Below, piece by piece: positions 34,737-42,882 of a DNA stretch of 64,000 nucleotides. A program made the translations under genes and the position numbers. This stretch comes from Phycisphaerae bacterium (GTDB lineage: Bacteria > Planctomycetota > Phycisphaerae > UBA1845 > Fen-1342). Position 1 is the first letter of the stretch, and every line of letters starts with the position of its first letter. The DNA lies in contig JANQNU010000040.1 of assembly GCA_028279405.1 (NCBI GenBank), positions 1-64,000 of the forward strand, read 5' to 3'. A model generated the notes under the pieces. The model was not told where the DNA came from and did no database searches. It saw nothing but the letters and a program-made list of their open reading frames with translations.

Positions 34737-35177
34737 CTAAGCACTGGGATCCTTCGACCAGACGCGGTCAGCCGCACCGCGAATCGTTCCGGCTCCGCGC
34801 TCCCCGAGGATCTCGATCACGTTTTTCTGTGCTGCTTCCCACAGCGGCGCCGCTCGTTCAACGAGGCGCTTGCCGCGGGTTGTCAGTTCGAGAACGTGTT
34901 GGCGAGCGGACGAGCCGGTCCGAACCTCGATCCAGCCGCGCTTGCGGATGCGCTCCAGGTTGCGGCTCAGCGTGGATTTCTCCAGCCGCAGTATCCGGCC
35001 GACTGCCACCGACTCGACCGGTCCGCGTTTGCCGACGACGACCAGGATGTTGAGCTGGCTGAACTTGATTCCCAGCGGTCGGATCGCATCATCGAAGACC
35101 CCGGTCACGAGCCGATTCAGCATCCGGAGTCGCGCTCCGAGGCACTCGCGGGCAATCATGTCGATCTGTTCGCTCAT
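34737..35177 (-). CDS. MarR-family transcriptional regulator
   Basis: A 146-residue winged-helix dimer of the MarR family. The DNA-binding part reads FSQLNILVVVGKRGPVESVAVGRILRLEKSTLSRNLERIRKRGWIEV (recognition helix around STLSRNLERI), followed by the wing RTGSSARQHVLELTTRGKRL. The ATG at 35177 has AAAGGG nine bases upstream; a GTG at 35186 is too close to it. It is the first gene of a minus-strand set with two NmrA-like reductases. Identical palindromes before this gene and the next one indicate autorepression and repression of the reductases. Confidence 0.92.
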   Translation of the reverse strand: MSEQIDMIARECLGARLRMLNRLVTGVFDDAIRPLGIKFSQLNILVVVGKRGPVESVAVGRILRLEKSTLSRNLERIRKRGWIEVRTGSSARQHVLELTTRGKRLVERAAPLWEAAQKNVIEILGERGAGTIRGAADRVWSKDPSA

Positions 35178-35198
35178 CCGTCGCACCCTTTACAAGGC

Positions 35199-35212
35199 GT
35201 TGTATATGCAAC
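35199..35212. promoter_or_regulatory. MarR operator 2
   Basis: The second copy of GTTGTATATGCAAC, again followed by TTAG, lies 21 bases upstream of the marR-like start codon. The identity over 18 bases between two otherwise unrelated upstream regions supports a real operator and autoregulation. Confidence 0.7.
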
Positions 35213-35305
35213 TTAGAAGCGTGTATCGGAATGCGGTTACAAGAAAATGGCAGGATTCTTTGCGGTGCGAACTGGCTTGCTTCCGATTGGCTCGACCACG
35301 GGCGC

Positions 35306-35794
35306 TCACTCGAGGACAAGCGTGGCGACCTCGCATGCCCGATAGCGGTCGGTTTCGGGCGAACGTTCATACTTTGTGATCACGAATCCGCAGCGTTCCA
35401 GCACCCGGATCGACGCAGCGTTTTCCCGTGCCACGCTCGCGTGCAATGGACGGGTCGTCACCAGGCTGAGCAACTGAGCCAGCGCGCGGCTTGCGATACC
35501 CCGGCCCCAATACTCCTTCGCGATCCAGTATCCGACCGCGTCCTGGCCATTCGCCGGGAAGCGGGTGACGTAGCCCACCAGCGCGCCGTCGGCGAGAATA
35601 GCGCGCGCGGTCACGTTCGGGTCTTCGAGGGCAGCGATCCAATGCGCCTCGAACGTTGCGCGGTCGCGGGGGTGGACCATCGCCATACGGCAGGCGTCAG
35701 GATCGGCCTGATGCGCGAAGAGCGTCGGAAGGTCAGGCGCAACGACCTCGCGTAGAGCGACTTCTGCCGCTGGTGTCGGTTTCGGTGAGGACAT
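35306..35794 (-). CDS. GNAT-family N-acetyltransferase (RimJ/RimL type)
   Basis: A 162-residue acetyltransferase from the ATG at 35794 (a TTG at 35860 would add 22 residues; no ribosome site decides). GNAT features are GALVGYVTRF, the strand DAVGYWIAKEYWGRGIASRALAQLL containing the acetyl-CoA pyrophosphate loop (WGRGIAS), and SIRVLERCGFVI near the end. This pattern fits the RimJ/RimL subfamily that modifies protein N-termini or small molecules. The substrate cannot be inferred. It is a single gene next to the MarR cluster. Confidence 0.88.
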   Translation of the reverse strand: MSSPKPTPAAEVALREVVAPDLPTLFAHQADPDACRMAMVHPRDRATFEAHWIAALEDPNVTARAILADGALVGYVTRFPANGQDAVGYWIAKEYWGRGIASRALAQLLSLVTTRPLHASVARENAASIRVLERCGFVITKYERSPETDRYRACEVATLVLE

Positions 35795-35923
35795 ACGCCG
35801 AAGATTGAAGGAGAACGCCGGGTCTCGCAACTCCGCGGTTGCAGTTGATCGATCGTTCAACTAAACTGCGGGAGCTGTGACTTGGTAACACATTCAGCAT
35901 GACTTAGATGCAGGAGTGATGAT

Positions 35924-36562
35924 ATGAGATGGTGCAGAGGGAGCGTTGATGAGGGGCGGATCGGTCGGATTTCGGTAGCGCGCCGAGCGCTGTGTGTCGG
36001 CATTGGAGCGCTTTGGGCGTTGTCCGGCGCGGTTGCCGGCGAAAAGGCCGCGGCGCGTTCGGCTGAAGTCGGGGCTGATGCACCAACCTTGCCGCCAGCG
36101 GCGAAGACATTGACGGGCCCGATTGCCAAGATGACGCCGTTTCTCGGAACATGGAGGTTCGAGGGACACTGGGCCAACGGCCAATCGCTCTGGTCGCAGA
36201 ATGTCTATCGCGTCGGGCTTGCAGGACGGTTCGTGGAAGCGGTCACGTACGCCAAGGACGGGGATGGCGCCGTCTACGAACGCTACCTGACGGTATTCGG
36301 CCACGACGCGAAGACGGGCAAGTACGTCACCTATGGTTTCACGTTCGACGGCACCGCAAAGACCCTCCCGATGGATGTTAGCGAAACGGACGGAAAATTG
36401 ACGTTGCAGAGCCAGTGGTCCGCCGGCCCCGCTGCCGGCGAGATTCGTCAGCGGGTGACGGTGCTCGACAAGGACACCTACCGCTGGCAGGTCTGGACGC
36501 GGCAGGGCGCGGGTGAGTGGGTCGCGATCATGGACGGAGAGTGGAAGCGCGTGAAGGCGTAG
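35924..36562 (+). CDS. Exported DUF1579-like protein
   Basis: A 212-residue protein starting at the ATG after AGGAG. A long N-terminal region precedes a hydrophobic segment (RRALCVGIGALWALSGAVAG), which looks like a signal peptide. The rest matches the lipocalin-like DUF1579 pattern: LGTWRFEGHW, a repeated beta-strand alternation (YERYLTVFGHDAKTGKYVTYGFTFDG) and a final GEWVAIMDGEWKRV. Such proteins have no known activity. It converges with the dockerin gene, and the terminator of that gene lies just beyond its stop. Confidence 0.78.
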   Translation: MRWCRGSVDEGRIGRISVARRALCVGIGALWALSGAVAGEKAAARSAEVGADAPTLPPAAKTLTGPIAKMTPFLGTWRFEGHWANGQSLWSQNVYRVGLAGRFVEAVTYAKDGDGAVYERYLTVFGHDAKTGKYVTYGFTFDGTAKTLPMDVSETDGKLTLQSQWSAGPAAGEIRQRVTVLDKDTYRWQVWTRQGAGEWVAIMDGEWKRVKA

Positions 36563-36575
36563 GCGAGACGCGCAT

Positions 36576-36607
36576 AAAAAAGGTGCGTTCCCCGGAGGAA
36601 ACGCACC
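36576..36607 (-). terminator. Intrinsic terminator of the dockerin gene
   Basis: On the minus strand GGTGCGTT (with further GG/CC pairing) folds against AACGCACC at 36582-36607, followed at once by six T. This is a classic Rho-independent terminator located 34 bases after the end of the minus-strand gene that stops at 36641. The stem could also stop transcription from the plus-strand DUF1579 gene. Confidence 0.85.
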
Positions 36608-36640
36608 ACGCGTTTGTCAGGCGCGAGAGTGAATCGAGCG

Positions 36641-37492
36641 TCAGCCGCCGACCACCAGATCAACGAAGCAGTTGATATCGCCGACGGATACGTTGCCGTC
36701 GTTCGAGCAGTCGCCGTTGTTGATGTCGCAATCGGGGAACGCGGCCGCGTAGCCGGCCGGATCGGTCAGGGCAAGCACGAACGGATTGATGTCGCCGACG
36801 GATACGTTGCCGTCGCAGTTCATATCGCCGGGCAGGCCGGCGCCGGCGACGGTGAAGCTGATGCTGCCCGCGCTGGCATCAACGCCGGACGGGACTGCCG
36901 GCGAGAAGCTCGGCGGCGTCGAGAGCGTGTCGATCACATTCGCAACGGTATTGGCGAGTTCGATCGTATAATCGCCTTCAATTGCGGGGGCAGTGAAAGA
37001 TCCGCTTGCGAGTACGACGTCGCCTGTCTGGCCCACGCCACCGATCACGTTGGCATTCTCGGCGATTCCGGTGCCGGGCGCTTGCGCTTCGCCGAACGTG
37101 TTTTGCCCGCCGCCGATCTGGATCAGATTGCGCGCCCCGGGGTCGCCGCGGAGCACACCGACGTAGCCGGTGGTATTCCCGTCTTCGCCGGGATTGCTGA
37201 TGCCGGCGGGTCGGCTGAAGTTGCTGAGTTCGGCCGGCACACTGTCGGCGGGCGCCAGGTCGGTCGTCGCCGGGTTATCCGCGTTCTGTACGAGATCGGT
37301 CACGAGTAACGCCAGGCCGGCGTTGTCGCCGGCCGAAACACTGAACGTGATCGACCAATCGATGGTCGCGCCCGGCGCTATGCTTTGTCCGTTCTGCGAC
37401 GACGAGAGCGAGACGGTCGTCATCTGGGCATCAGCAGGGCCGCAGCAGGTCCACGCGACGAGTACGCCGGCGATGGTCATCCAATACTTCAT
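36641..37492 (-). CDS. Exported beta-rich protein with two dockerin-like repeats
   Basis: A 283-residue secreted protein. The signal peptide (MKYWMTIAGVLVAWTCCGPADA) is followed by a beta-sandwich-like domain of ~190 residues without catalytic motifs. The C-terminus has two EF-hand-like calcium loops, NCDGNVSVGDINPFVLAL and CSNDGNVSVGDINCFVDLV. These dockerin type I-like duplications are widespread in planctomycetes. No cohesin is seen in the window, so they may act in surface attachment. A terminator follows. It lies 23 bases after the carbohydrate-binding protein gene, so the two are probably co-transcribed. Confidence 0.82.
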   Translation of the reverse strand: MKYWMTIAGVLVAWTCCGPADAQMTTVSLSSSQNGQSIAPGATIDWSITFSVSAGDNAGLALLVTDLVQNADNPATTDLAPADSVPAELSNFSRPAGISNPGEDGNTTGYVGVLRGDPGARNLIQIGGGQNTFGEAQAPGTGIAENANVIGGVGQTGDVVLASGSFTAPAIEGDYTIELANTVANVIDTLSTPPSFSPAVPSGVDASAGSISFTVAGAGLPGDMNCDGNVSVGDINPFVLALTDPAGYAAAFPDCDINNGDCSNDGNVSVGDINCFVDLVVGG

Positions 37493-37515
37493 GGTATCCT
37501 CCTTATGCGTCCGGC

Positions 37516-39315
37516 CTACGGCTGGGCCGGGCCCGTGATGCGCGGATAGAAGAAGTTTGCGTCCGGACCGTCGACATCCAGGTCATCGTCCTGGTCATAG
37601 ACGATGCACGGCCATCCGAGTCCGCCCCCCGGTCCGGAATAGCACGTCTGAAGCCGAGCAAAGTCGAGCATGTCCTGGTCGTCATCGCCATCGAGATCAG
37701 CCCCGTCGAACTTGTTCAGCACGACCGCTTCGCACGAATCGAAGAAGACGTTTGCTTCGAGTGCGTTCGAAAGTGCCGCGATCACGGTGAAGCGCGAGCC
37801 CGCGGCCGAGCCCGGCGGCATCGTGAAGTCGATGAAGACGTTATTCCACGTGTCGGCCGGGTCGGATGCGGTGACGGTGTTGGTCGGTCCGCCGATATCG
37901 ATTTGACCCGGGATGTTTCCGGCCTGCCACTCCACTTTGACGCCCGCCATGGCGAGCGGATCGTTGAAAGGATCTGCCGTGCGTGACCGGACGAATGACG
38001 AGATCGTCAGCATCTCGCCCGGCGTGACCTCGATCTCCTGATAGATGCCGGCGACACAGTTGCCGGTGATCTTCAGCACGCTGAGGCCATCGTCCGCCGG
38101 GACTTCAAATGCGTTCTTTCGTGCCGAGCAGCCCAGTCCGCGAAACTCGACCCAGTTGGTCAGGCCGTTTGCACCGCCGGCACCCATCTCGAAGCTGGGA
38201 TTGAGCAGTTGGTTCGTACCTGGCTGGCTGCTGCGTTCCGCGTCGGCCGAGTCAAAGTAGACCGGTCCGTTCGTATCGATCTCATCGTTGGCCAGCAGCA
38301 CGATCCGTGCGAGCGTAATGTTGTCCGGCACCGTGGTGGTGTAGGAGACCAGCTCCCAGCTATCGGTCGGAGCGTTCTCGTCGAAATCCAGCGCCTCTTC
38401 AGGCGGTGGGATTTCGGCGCCTCCGGATGGGAAGAACTCGAGCTTGATGGCCGCGGCCGCCGAAGCGCTTAGGCCGCCGGCGTTCGGACTGAAGACGTGG
38501 GCGTTCAACAGCACGCGATCGCCGGCCTCGAGGTCCGCCATGTCCTGGAAGAGTCCTGAGAACGTGCTACCTGAATCTCCGCCGACGCCGATCTTCGCGC
38601 TGGAGCTACCATCGAGGGCGACTTCTTCAGACTTCTCCTGCGTGCCGAATCCGATCCAATTGGTGATACCGAACGGCGTGGCCTGGCTGGTTCCGGCCTC
38701 TTCGAAATCGCCGTTCTTGAGCAGGTCTTCGCCACCGTCGATCGTCAGCTGGCAATTGTCCCAATACGCCGAGCCCTGGGATTGATTCGTAAAGACCCAC
38801 AGGCACGTGAAACGGGTCTTGACGGCCCCGGCCGGTGCGGCGACCGGGCCGATTGAGGCCGGTGTCCACGTATCCGAAGGCGACCCGCTGTCGAGGACGG
38901 GCAACTCGGTGCCGCTCCCGATCAGCTCGTCGCTACCGTCGAGAAACTCGAGCTTGATCCCGGCAAACGCGTCGCCGCCGACATGATCCGTCGCTCTCGT
39001 GTACAGTTCGGCTGAGATGGTCACCATTTCGCCCGGCAGCACATCCAAGTCCTGGAACGCTCCGACGACGGTTGCGCCGCCGAAGGCCTTGAGCGAGAAG
39101 CCGCCGCCGAGAGGCTCGAGGTTCTCCTCAGCGCTGCGTTCGACGGTGGAGCCGAAGAACTCCCAACCGGCAGCCCGGCGCTCATCGATCCCGCCCGGTC
39201 CCGTTCCGAGCTCCATGCTCCCGTTCTTGAGAATGCCCTGGCGTGCGGTCGCGGTGGCGACGACGCCCGCTAGCGCGACGCATAGCACCAGCCGGATCCG
39301 ATCGTACCGTATCAT
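37516..39315 (-). CDS. Exported protein with three carbohydrate-binding-like modules and a dockerin-like tail
   Basis: A 599-residue secreted protein with a signal peptide ending ATATARQ. Three tandem jelly-roll modules of ~170-180 residues each open with LKNGSMEL, LLKNGDFEEA or LLNPSFEM. Each contains the pattern GxxQDxxxxxGExVxIxAxxxxR ... AxIKLEFxD and a closing YWDNCQL/YFDSAD/FFDSCEA strand, as in CBM4/9-like domains. The C-terminus has two calcium-loop sequences (DLDGDDDQDMLDF, DQDDDLDVDGPDANF). It has no catalytic domain, so a glycan-binding or scaffolding role is likely. It lies upstream of the dockerin gene and beside the glucan locus. Confidence 0.82.
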   Translation of the reverse strand: MIRYDRIRLVLCVALAGVVATATARQGILKNGSMELGTGPGGIDERRAAGWEFFGSTVERSAEENLEPLGGGFSLKAFGGATVVGAFQDLDVLPGEMVTISAELYTRATDHVGGDAFAGIKLEFLDGSDELIGSGTELPVLDSGSPSDTWTPASIGPVAAPAGAVKTRFTCLWVFTNQSQGSAYWDNCQLTIDGGEDLLKNGDFEEAGTSQATPFGITNWIGFGTQEKSEEVALDGSSSAKIGVGGDSGSTFSGLFQDMADLEAGDRVLLNAHVFSPNAGGLSASAAAAIKLEFFPSGGAEIPPPEEALDFDENAPTDSWELVSYTTTVPDNITLARIVLLANDEIDTNGPVYFDSADAERSSQPGTNQLLNPSFEMGAGGANGLTNWVEFRGLGCSARKNAFEVPADDGLSVLKITGNCVAGIYQEIEVTPGEMLTISSFVRSRTADPFNDPLAMAGVKVEWQAGNIPGQIDIGGPTNTVTASDPADTWNNVFIDFTMPPGSAAGSRFTVIAALSNALEANVFFDSCEAVVLNKFDGADLDGDDDQDMLDFARLQTCYSGPGGGLGWPCIVYDQDDDLDVDGPDANFFYPRITGPAQP

Positions 39316-39385
39316 CAGTTGCTCCCTCCGAAACAGAGACTATCAACCCAGCGTCATCGTCTGAGCAGAGATAGGGGTTCTTCCG

Positions 39386-40261
39386 TCAATTGCATGGGAA
39401 CGAGCCGAAGTCGAAACCTTCGCGCGTCAGGCCCCACGCCCAATAGGGTCGGTTTCCAAAGCCATCGTAATCCTGCACCGGACGGCTCGGCGTCGGGTTG
39501 CAGTCGAGGATACGCTCCTGGCGCATCCGCTGCACATGGCCGTCCAGAAACGAGACGTTCTTGGCGCCGGAGTGACGATTCTCTCGATGGAACGCGTCCG
39601 CCATTACCACCGTGTAGTTCGGCAACGGAAGTGCCGAAACGCGGCCGCCATTGACCAGCGGAACACGCCGCAACGATCCGTTGATCAGAATCTGGACGCA
39701 CGATTTTCCCTGGGAATCCGCAGCGCCATAGTCGTTGCTCCAGTACTCCGTATACAGATCCTTCAGCCGACCTTGGCTGTCTGCATTCGCGACCGGATCG
39801 ATGAACGGCCAGTACTGTCGGGTAAAGCCCTCATTCAGGTAGCGCTCATCGGCGTTGGTCACCACGTAATAGCCGACTCCTGGAATGTCGAAGTCGGATA
39901 CGTCCAGGTTGGTCTCCAGCGTCGAGGTCGGGCCGCGCGCGCTGGGGCAGACGAATATGCTGAGGTCCTTGAGGTAGATCCAGAAGTTGAAGATCTGATC
40001 GGATTGATAGTACGGCGCACCCGCGCAGCCGTTACCCGCATTCGGCGTTCCACGAATGTAGGGTAGCCGGTCGTTGTACTCGTCGACGTAGTATCCGGTC
40101 GTCAGCGCGAGCTGATGCAGGTTGGAGCCGCACACGGCCGCCTTGGCCTGTTCGCGGGCGCGGTTCAATGAAGGAAGGAGGATCGCGATGAGCAGCGCGA
40201 TGATCGCCACGACGACGAGCAACTCGATCAGTGTAAACGCTTTCAGTCGAATCGATCTCAT
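39386..40261 (-). CDS. Type IV prepilin-like protein (H-x9-DG family)
   Basis: A 291-residue protein. The ATG at 40261 follows AAAGGA. The short basic leader and helix KAFTLIELLVVVAIIALLIAILLPSL form a prepilin N-methylation signal cut by a type IV prepilin peptidase. The C-terminal part contains HSGAKNVSFLDGHV, the H-x9-DG motif of the large planctomycete family of such proteins. These are probably pseudopilins or surface proteins; no pilus assembly genes are nearby. It lies between a PEP-CTERM protein and the carbohydrate-binding protein. Confidence 0.9.
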   Translation of the reverse strand: MRSIRLKAFTLIELLVVVAIIALLIAILLPSLNRAREQAKAAVCGSNLHQLALTTGYYVDEYNDRLPYIRGTPNAGNGCAGAPYYQSDQIFNFWIYLKDLSIFVCPSARGPTSTLETNLDVSDFDIPGVGYYVVTNADERYLNEGFTRQYWPFIDPVANADSQGRLKDLYTEYWSNDYGAADSQGKSCVQILINGSLRRVPLVNGGRVSALPLPNYTVVMADAFHRENRHSGAKNVSFLDGHVQRMRQERILDCNPTPSRPVQDYDGFGNRPYWAWGLTREGFDFGSFPCN

Positions 40262-40321
40262 CGGAGTCCTTTCTTCCATCGTTTACTGTAGCCCCCCCAT
40301 TTCGATCGGTCGGATGACCTG

Positions 40322-40369
40322 TACAAACAAACGGAGCCGTCCGCCACGATCCAGCGACGTCGACTCCGT
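40322..40369 (-). terminator. Probable intrinsic terminator after the PEP-CTERM gene
   Basis: On the minus strand ACGGAGTCG (40369-40361) pairs with CGGCTCCGT (40339-40331) over nine pairs, followed by TTTGTTTGT. The stem begins 50 bases after the end of the gene that stops at 40419. The loop is long (about 21 bases), so efficiency may be modest. Confidence 0.6.
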
Positions 40370-40418
40370 GTGTTTGCGCGTCCGTGTGGTCATTTGTTCC
40401 GCTACAGTCGGATCGAGC

Positions 40419-41189
40419 CTAGCTGCGCGCCCGACGTTGTCCTAGGCCAACGAGCCCAACCAGTGCCAGCAACGTCATACTGCCCGGCTCGGGCAAGGCG
40501 ACGATGTTACGATACTCTACCAAACCAAAGTCGCCGGGATTGTTCCCGTCGGGGACGAACTGCCCGTACAACGCGATCTGAGTGTCGGGGATGAAGCCGT
40601 TCTCGAGGTTGGTCATCTCGAGCTCGCCGCTCGAGTTGCCGTTCAAGATGTACTCGATCGTCGACGCATCTCCGTCTCCCGGGTCTGCATCGTCGTCAGG
40701 CCGGTAGATCACTCGCATGTTCGCAACCGTACCCGGCGTGTAGGCGCCATTGCCAAACGTGTGAAACGGCAGAACACCGCCGAACGCGGCCGATTCCCCG
40801 TTATCAGAAGCCAGGATGAAGAGTCCGTCGAAGCCGTTGAAGTTGAAACGGATGCCGACTTCCTTTCGCGGTGACAGCGACCCCGCATCCATCATCACAT
40901 CGACGGAGATGTCGAAGCCGTCGGAAGTCTGCAAGAGGTAAGGCGTTGCACCGCCATCCGCTGAGAACACCGCGTCGTGACGATTGGCGAAACCGCCGTT
41001 GCCAAAATTGCTGTCCGTGAAGCTGACGACGTTCGGATAGTTGTTCACGGTGGCCAGCGTCGAATCAGGGTAGTCGTTGAATACCCGCTCGTTGATCACA
41101 ACCGAGTTGACGCTCGAAAAATCCGCCACTGCCGTCGCGCCACAGGCAGCGACCGCCAGCAACGCACTCCCGACGAATGCACTTCTCAT
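40419..41189 (-). CDS. PEP-CTERM sorted exported protein
   Basis: The ATG at 41189 follows GAGGAGG. A signal peptide (MRSAFVGSALLAVAACGATAVA) leads a 256-residue precursor. The mature region has a concanavalin-like beta pattern (GFDISVDVMMDAGSLSPRKEVGIRFNFNGFDGLF, MRVIYRPDDDADPG, LNGNSSGEL) and ends with the sorting signal LPEPGSMTLL, a hydrophobic helix and RRARS. Function is unknown; a glycan-binding surface protein would fit the neighbours. It is divergent from the GH1 gene, and the shared intergenic region carries a LacI-type operator. Confidence 0.85.
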   Translation of the reverse strand: MRSAFVGSALLAVAACGATAVADFSSVNSVVINERVFNDYPDSTLATVNNYPNVVSFTDSNFGNGGFANRHDAVFSADGGATPYLLQTSDGFDISVDVMMDAGSLSPRKEVGIRFNFNGFDGLFILASDNGESAAFGGVLPFHTFGNGAYTPGTVANMRVIYRPDDDADPGDGDASTIEYILNGNSSGELEMTNLENGFIPDTQIALYGQFVPDGNNPGDFGLVEYRNIVALPEPGSMTLLALVGLVGLGQRRARS

Positions 41190-41505
41190 CACTCTTTCCT
41201 CCTCTGGAATCTGCGAATTGCGGCCTGGACCCAGCGTGGACACGCAGCCCAACCACCGCCTTTCCACTCCCCTAGACTATCAGCCGGAATTGAGAATTGC
41301 AAGCGCTTTCATTGTTCGTTACGATATGGTGTGGATGGCCTGGACATGAGCGGTCGTCTCCGTCCCGGCCCGTAGCACTGTGGCCCCACTGGGGTTTCGT
41401 CGTAACGTTTTGATTTTTCGATAGTTACGGCTCTCTCGTGGACCCTTGTTTGTCCACCGTTGGATGGACGATGGTACCGCGAGGAGGCTGGGTGGAGACT
41501 TGATC
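41190..41505 (+). other. 316-base divergent promoter region of the glucan locus
   Basis: This gap separates the PEP-CTERM gene from the GH1 operon. Besides the operator at 41298-41311 it holds an inverted repeat CGTAAC/GTTACG (around 41401-41428) with an AT-rich 17-base core, and a CCCC/GGGG hairpin just before it. No coding sequence is supported. I could not place a -35/-10 pair with confidence. Confidence 0.5.
41298..41311. promoter_or_regulatory. LacI-family operator candidate A
   Basis: TGCAAGCGCTTTCA is a near-perfect palindrome with the central CG typical of LacI-family operators. The same sequence in the other orientation occurs at 58981, and a variant at 54760. It lies in the intergenic region between the divergent PEP-CTERM and GH1 genes, so the LacI regulator encoded at 54817 probably controls both. 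Confidence 0.65.
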
Positions 41506-42873
41506 ATGGCCATGCGGTTTCCCGACACGTTTCTTTGGGGGACAGCAACTTCCGCGTACCAGATCGAGGGCGCCGCGGATGTGGACGGAAAGGGCCCCAG
41601 CACCTGGGACACGTTCTGTGTCCAGCCGGGCGCAATCGCTCACGGGGACACCGGAGCGCGGGCGTGCGATCACTACCATCGCTACGCGGAAGATGTCGCG
41701 CTCATGCAATCGATGGGGATCCAGGCCTATCGTTTCAGCGTCAGCTGGCCGCGCGTCATGCCCACGGGGCGCGGCGAGGTAAATCGCGCCGGCCTGGACT
41801 TCTACGATCGGCTGGTCGATGCGCTTTGTGCGGCTGGTATTCGTCCGATGGTCACGCTGTACCATTGGGACCTTCCGGATGCACTCCAGCGTGACATTGG
41901 CGGCTGGGCGCATCGCGATATCGCGCCGATCTTCGCGGACTACGCCGAATTCATGTTCAAGACGTTGAGCGACCGCGTCGACCTCTGGATCACGCTGAAC
42001 GAGCCGTGGTGCGTCGTCGACGGCGGGTACTTCAACGGCGTTCACGCACCCGGGATCAAGGATCGCCGACTGGGCTATCAGGTGGGGCACAATCTGATTC
42101 GCGCCCATGGCGCCGCCGTCGCTCGGTTCCGCTCCATGTCGCTCGATAACGCGCAGATTGGATTCGCGGTCAACACGACGTTCAGCTACCCCGCGACCGA
42201 TACGCCGGCGGATCGGGCCGCCGCCGAGCGGGCCATGCTCAATTTCGCAGGCTGGTTCATCGAGCCCATGCATTTCGGGGACTACCCGGACGTCATGCGC
42301 GAACGTCTCGGTTCCTTGCTACCCACGTTTACGTCCGAGGAGACCGCTTCGTTGCGCGGCGGACTCGACTTTCTCGGCCTGAACTACTATTTCAGCGACG
42401 TCGTTCGTCATGCGCCCGGCGAAGGCGAAATGGAACTCGCGCTCATTCCGCAACGTGACCTGCCGCACACAACGATGGGCTGGCCCATTACGCCGGACGG
42501 GCTCCGGCTGTTGCTGCACTGGCTCGCCGCGCGATACGGTCTGCCGATCTACATAACGGAGAACGGCTGCGCACTCGACGACGTCGCGGACGACGCGGGG
42601 CGCGTCGATGATCCGGTCCGTATCCGCTACCTGCGCGATCACATCGCCAGCGTGTATGCCGCGGTACAATCAGGCGTCGACGTGCGCGGGTACTTCGCGT
42701 GGTCGCTGATGGATAATTTTGAGTGGTCCCTGGGCTACGCCAAGCGGTTCGGGCTCGTACGTTGCGACTTCGAAACGTTGCAACGAACGGTAAAGGCCAG
42801 TGGCGAATGGTACGCGGCCCTGATCCGGGCCAATGGGTTGAATCCCGCGGCGCGCGCCGAGAGCGCCGTCTAG
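41506..42873 (+). CDS. GH1 beta-glucosidase
   Basis: A 455-residue family 1 glycoside hydrolase that releases glucose from beta-glucosides with retention. The ATG at 41506 has GGTGGAG eight bases upstream. The N-terminal signature FLWGTATSAYQIEGA, the acid/base glutamate in TLNEPW (residues ~165-170) and the nucleophile in ITENG (residue ~355) are intact, as is the closing YFAWSLMDNFEWSLGY. There is no signal peptide, so it acts in the cytoplasm on imported oligosaccharides. It is the first gene of a plus-strand operon with a secreted glucanase and a sugar importer. Confidence 0.95.
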   Translation: MAMRFPDTFLWGTATSAYQIEGAADVDGKGPSTWDTFCVQPGAIAHGDTGARACDHYHRYAEDVALMQSMGIQAYRFSVSWPRVMPTGRGEVNRAGLDFYDRLVDALCAAGIRPMVTLYHWDLPDALQRDIGGWAHRDIAPIFADYAEFMFKTLSDRVDLWITLNEPWCVVDGGYFNGVHAPGIKDRRLGYQVGHNLIRAHGAAVARFRSMSLDNAQIGFAVNTTFSYPATDTPADRAAAERAMLNFAGWFIEPMHFGDYPDVMRERLGSLLPTFTSEETASLRGGLDFLGLNYYFSDVVRHAPGEGEMELALIPQRDLPHTTMGWPITPDGLRLLLHWLAARYGLPIYITENGCALDDVADDAGRVDDPVRIRYLRDHIASVYAAVQSGVDVRGYFAWSLMDNFEWSLGYAKRFGLVRCDFETLQRTVKASGEWYAALIRANGLNPAARAESAV

Positions 42874-42882
42874 GAGAGTCTC

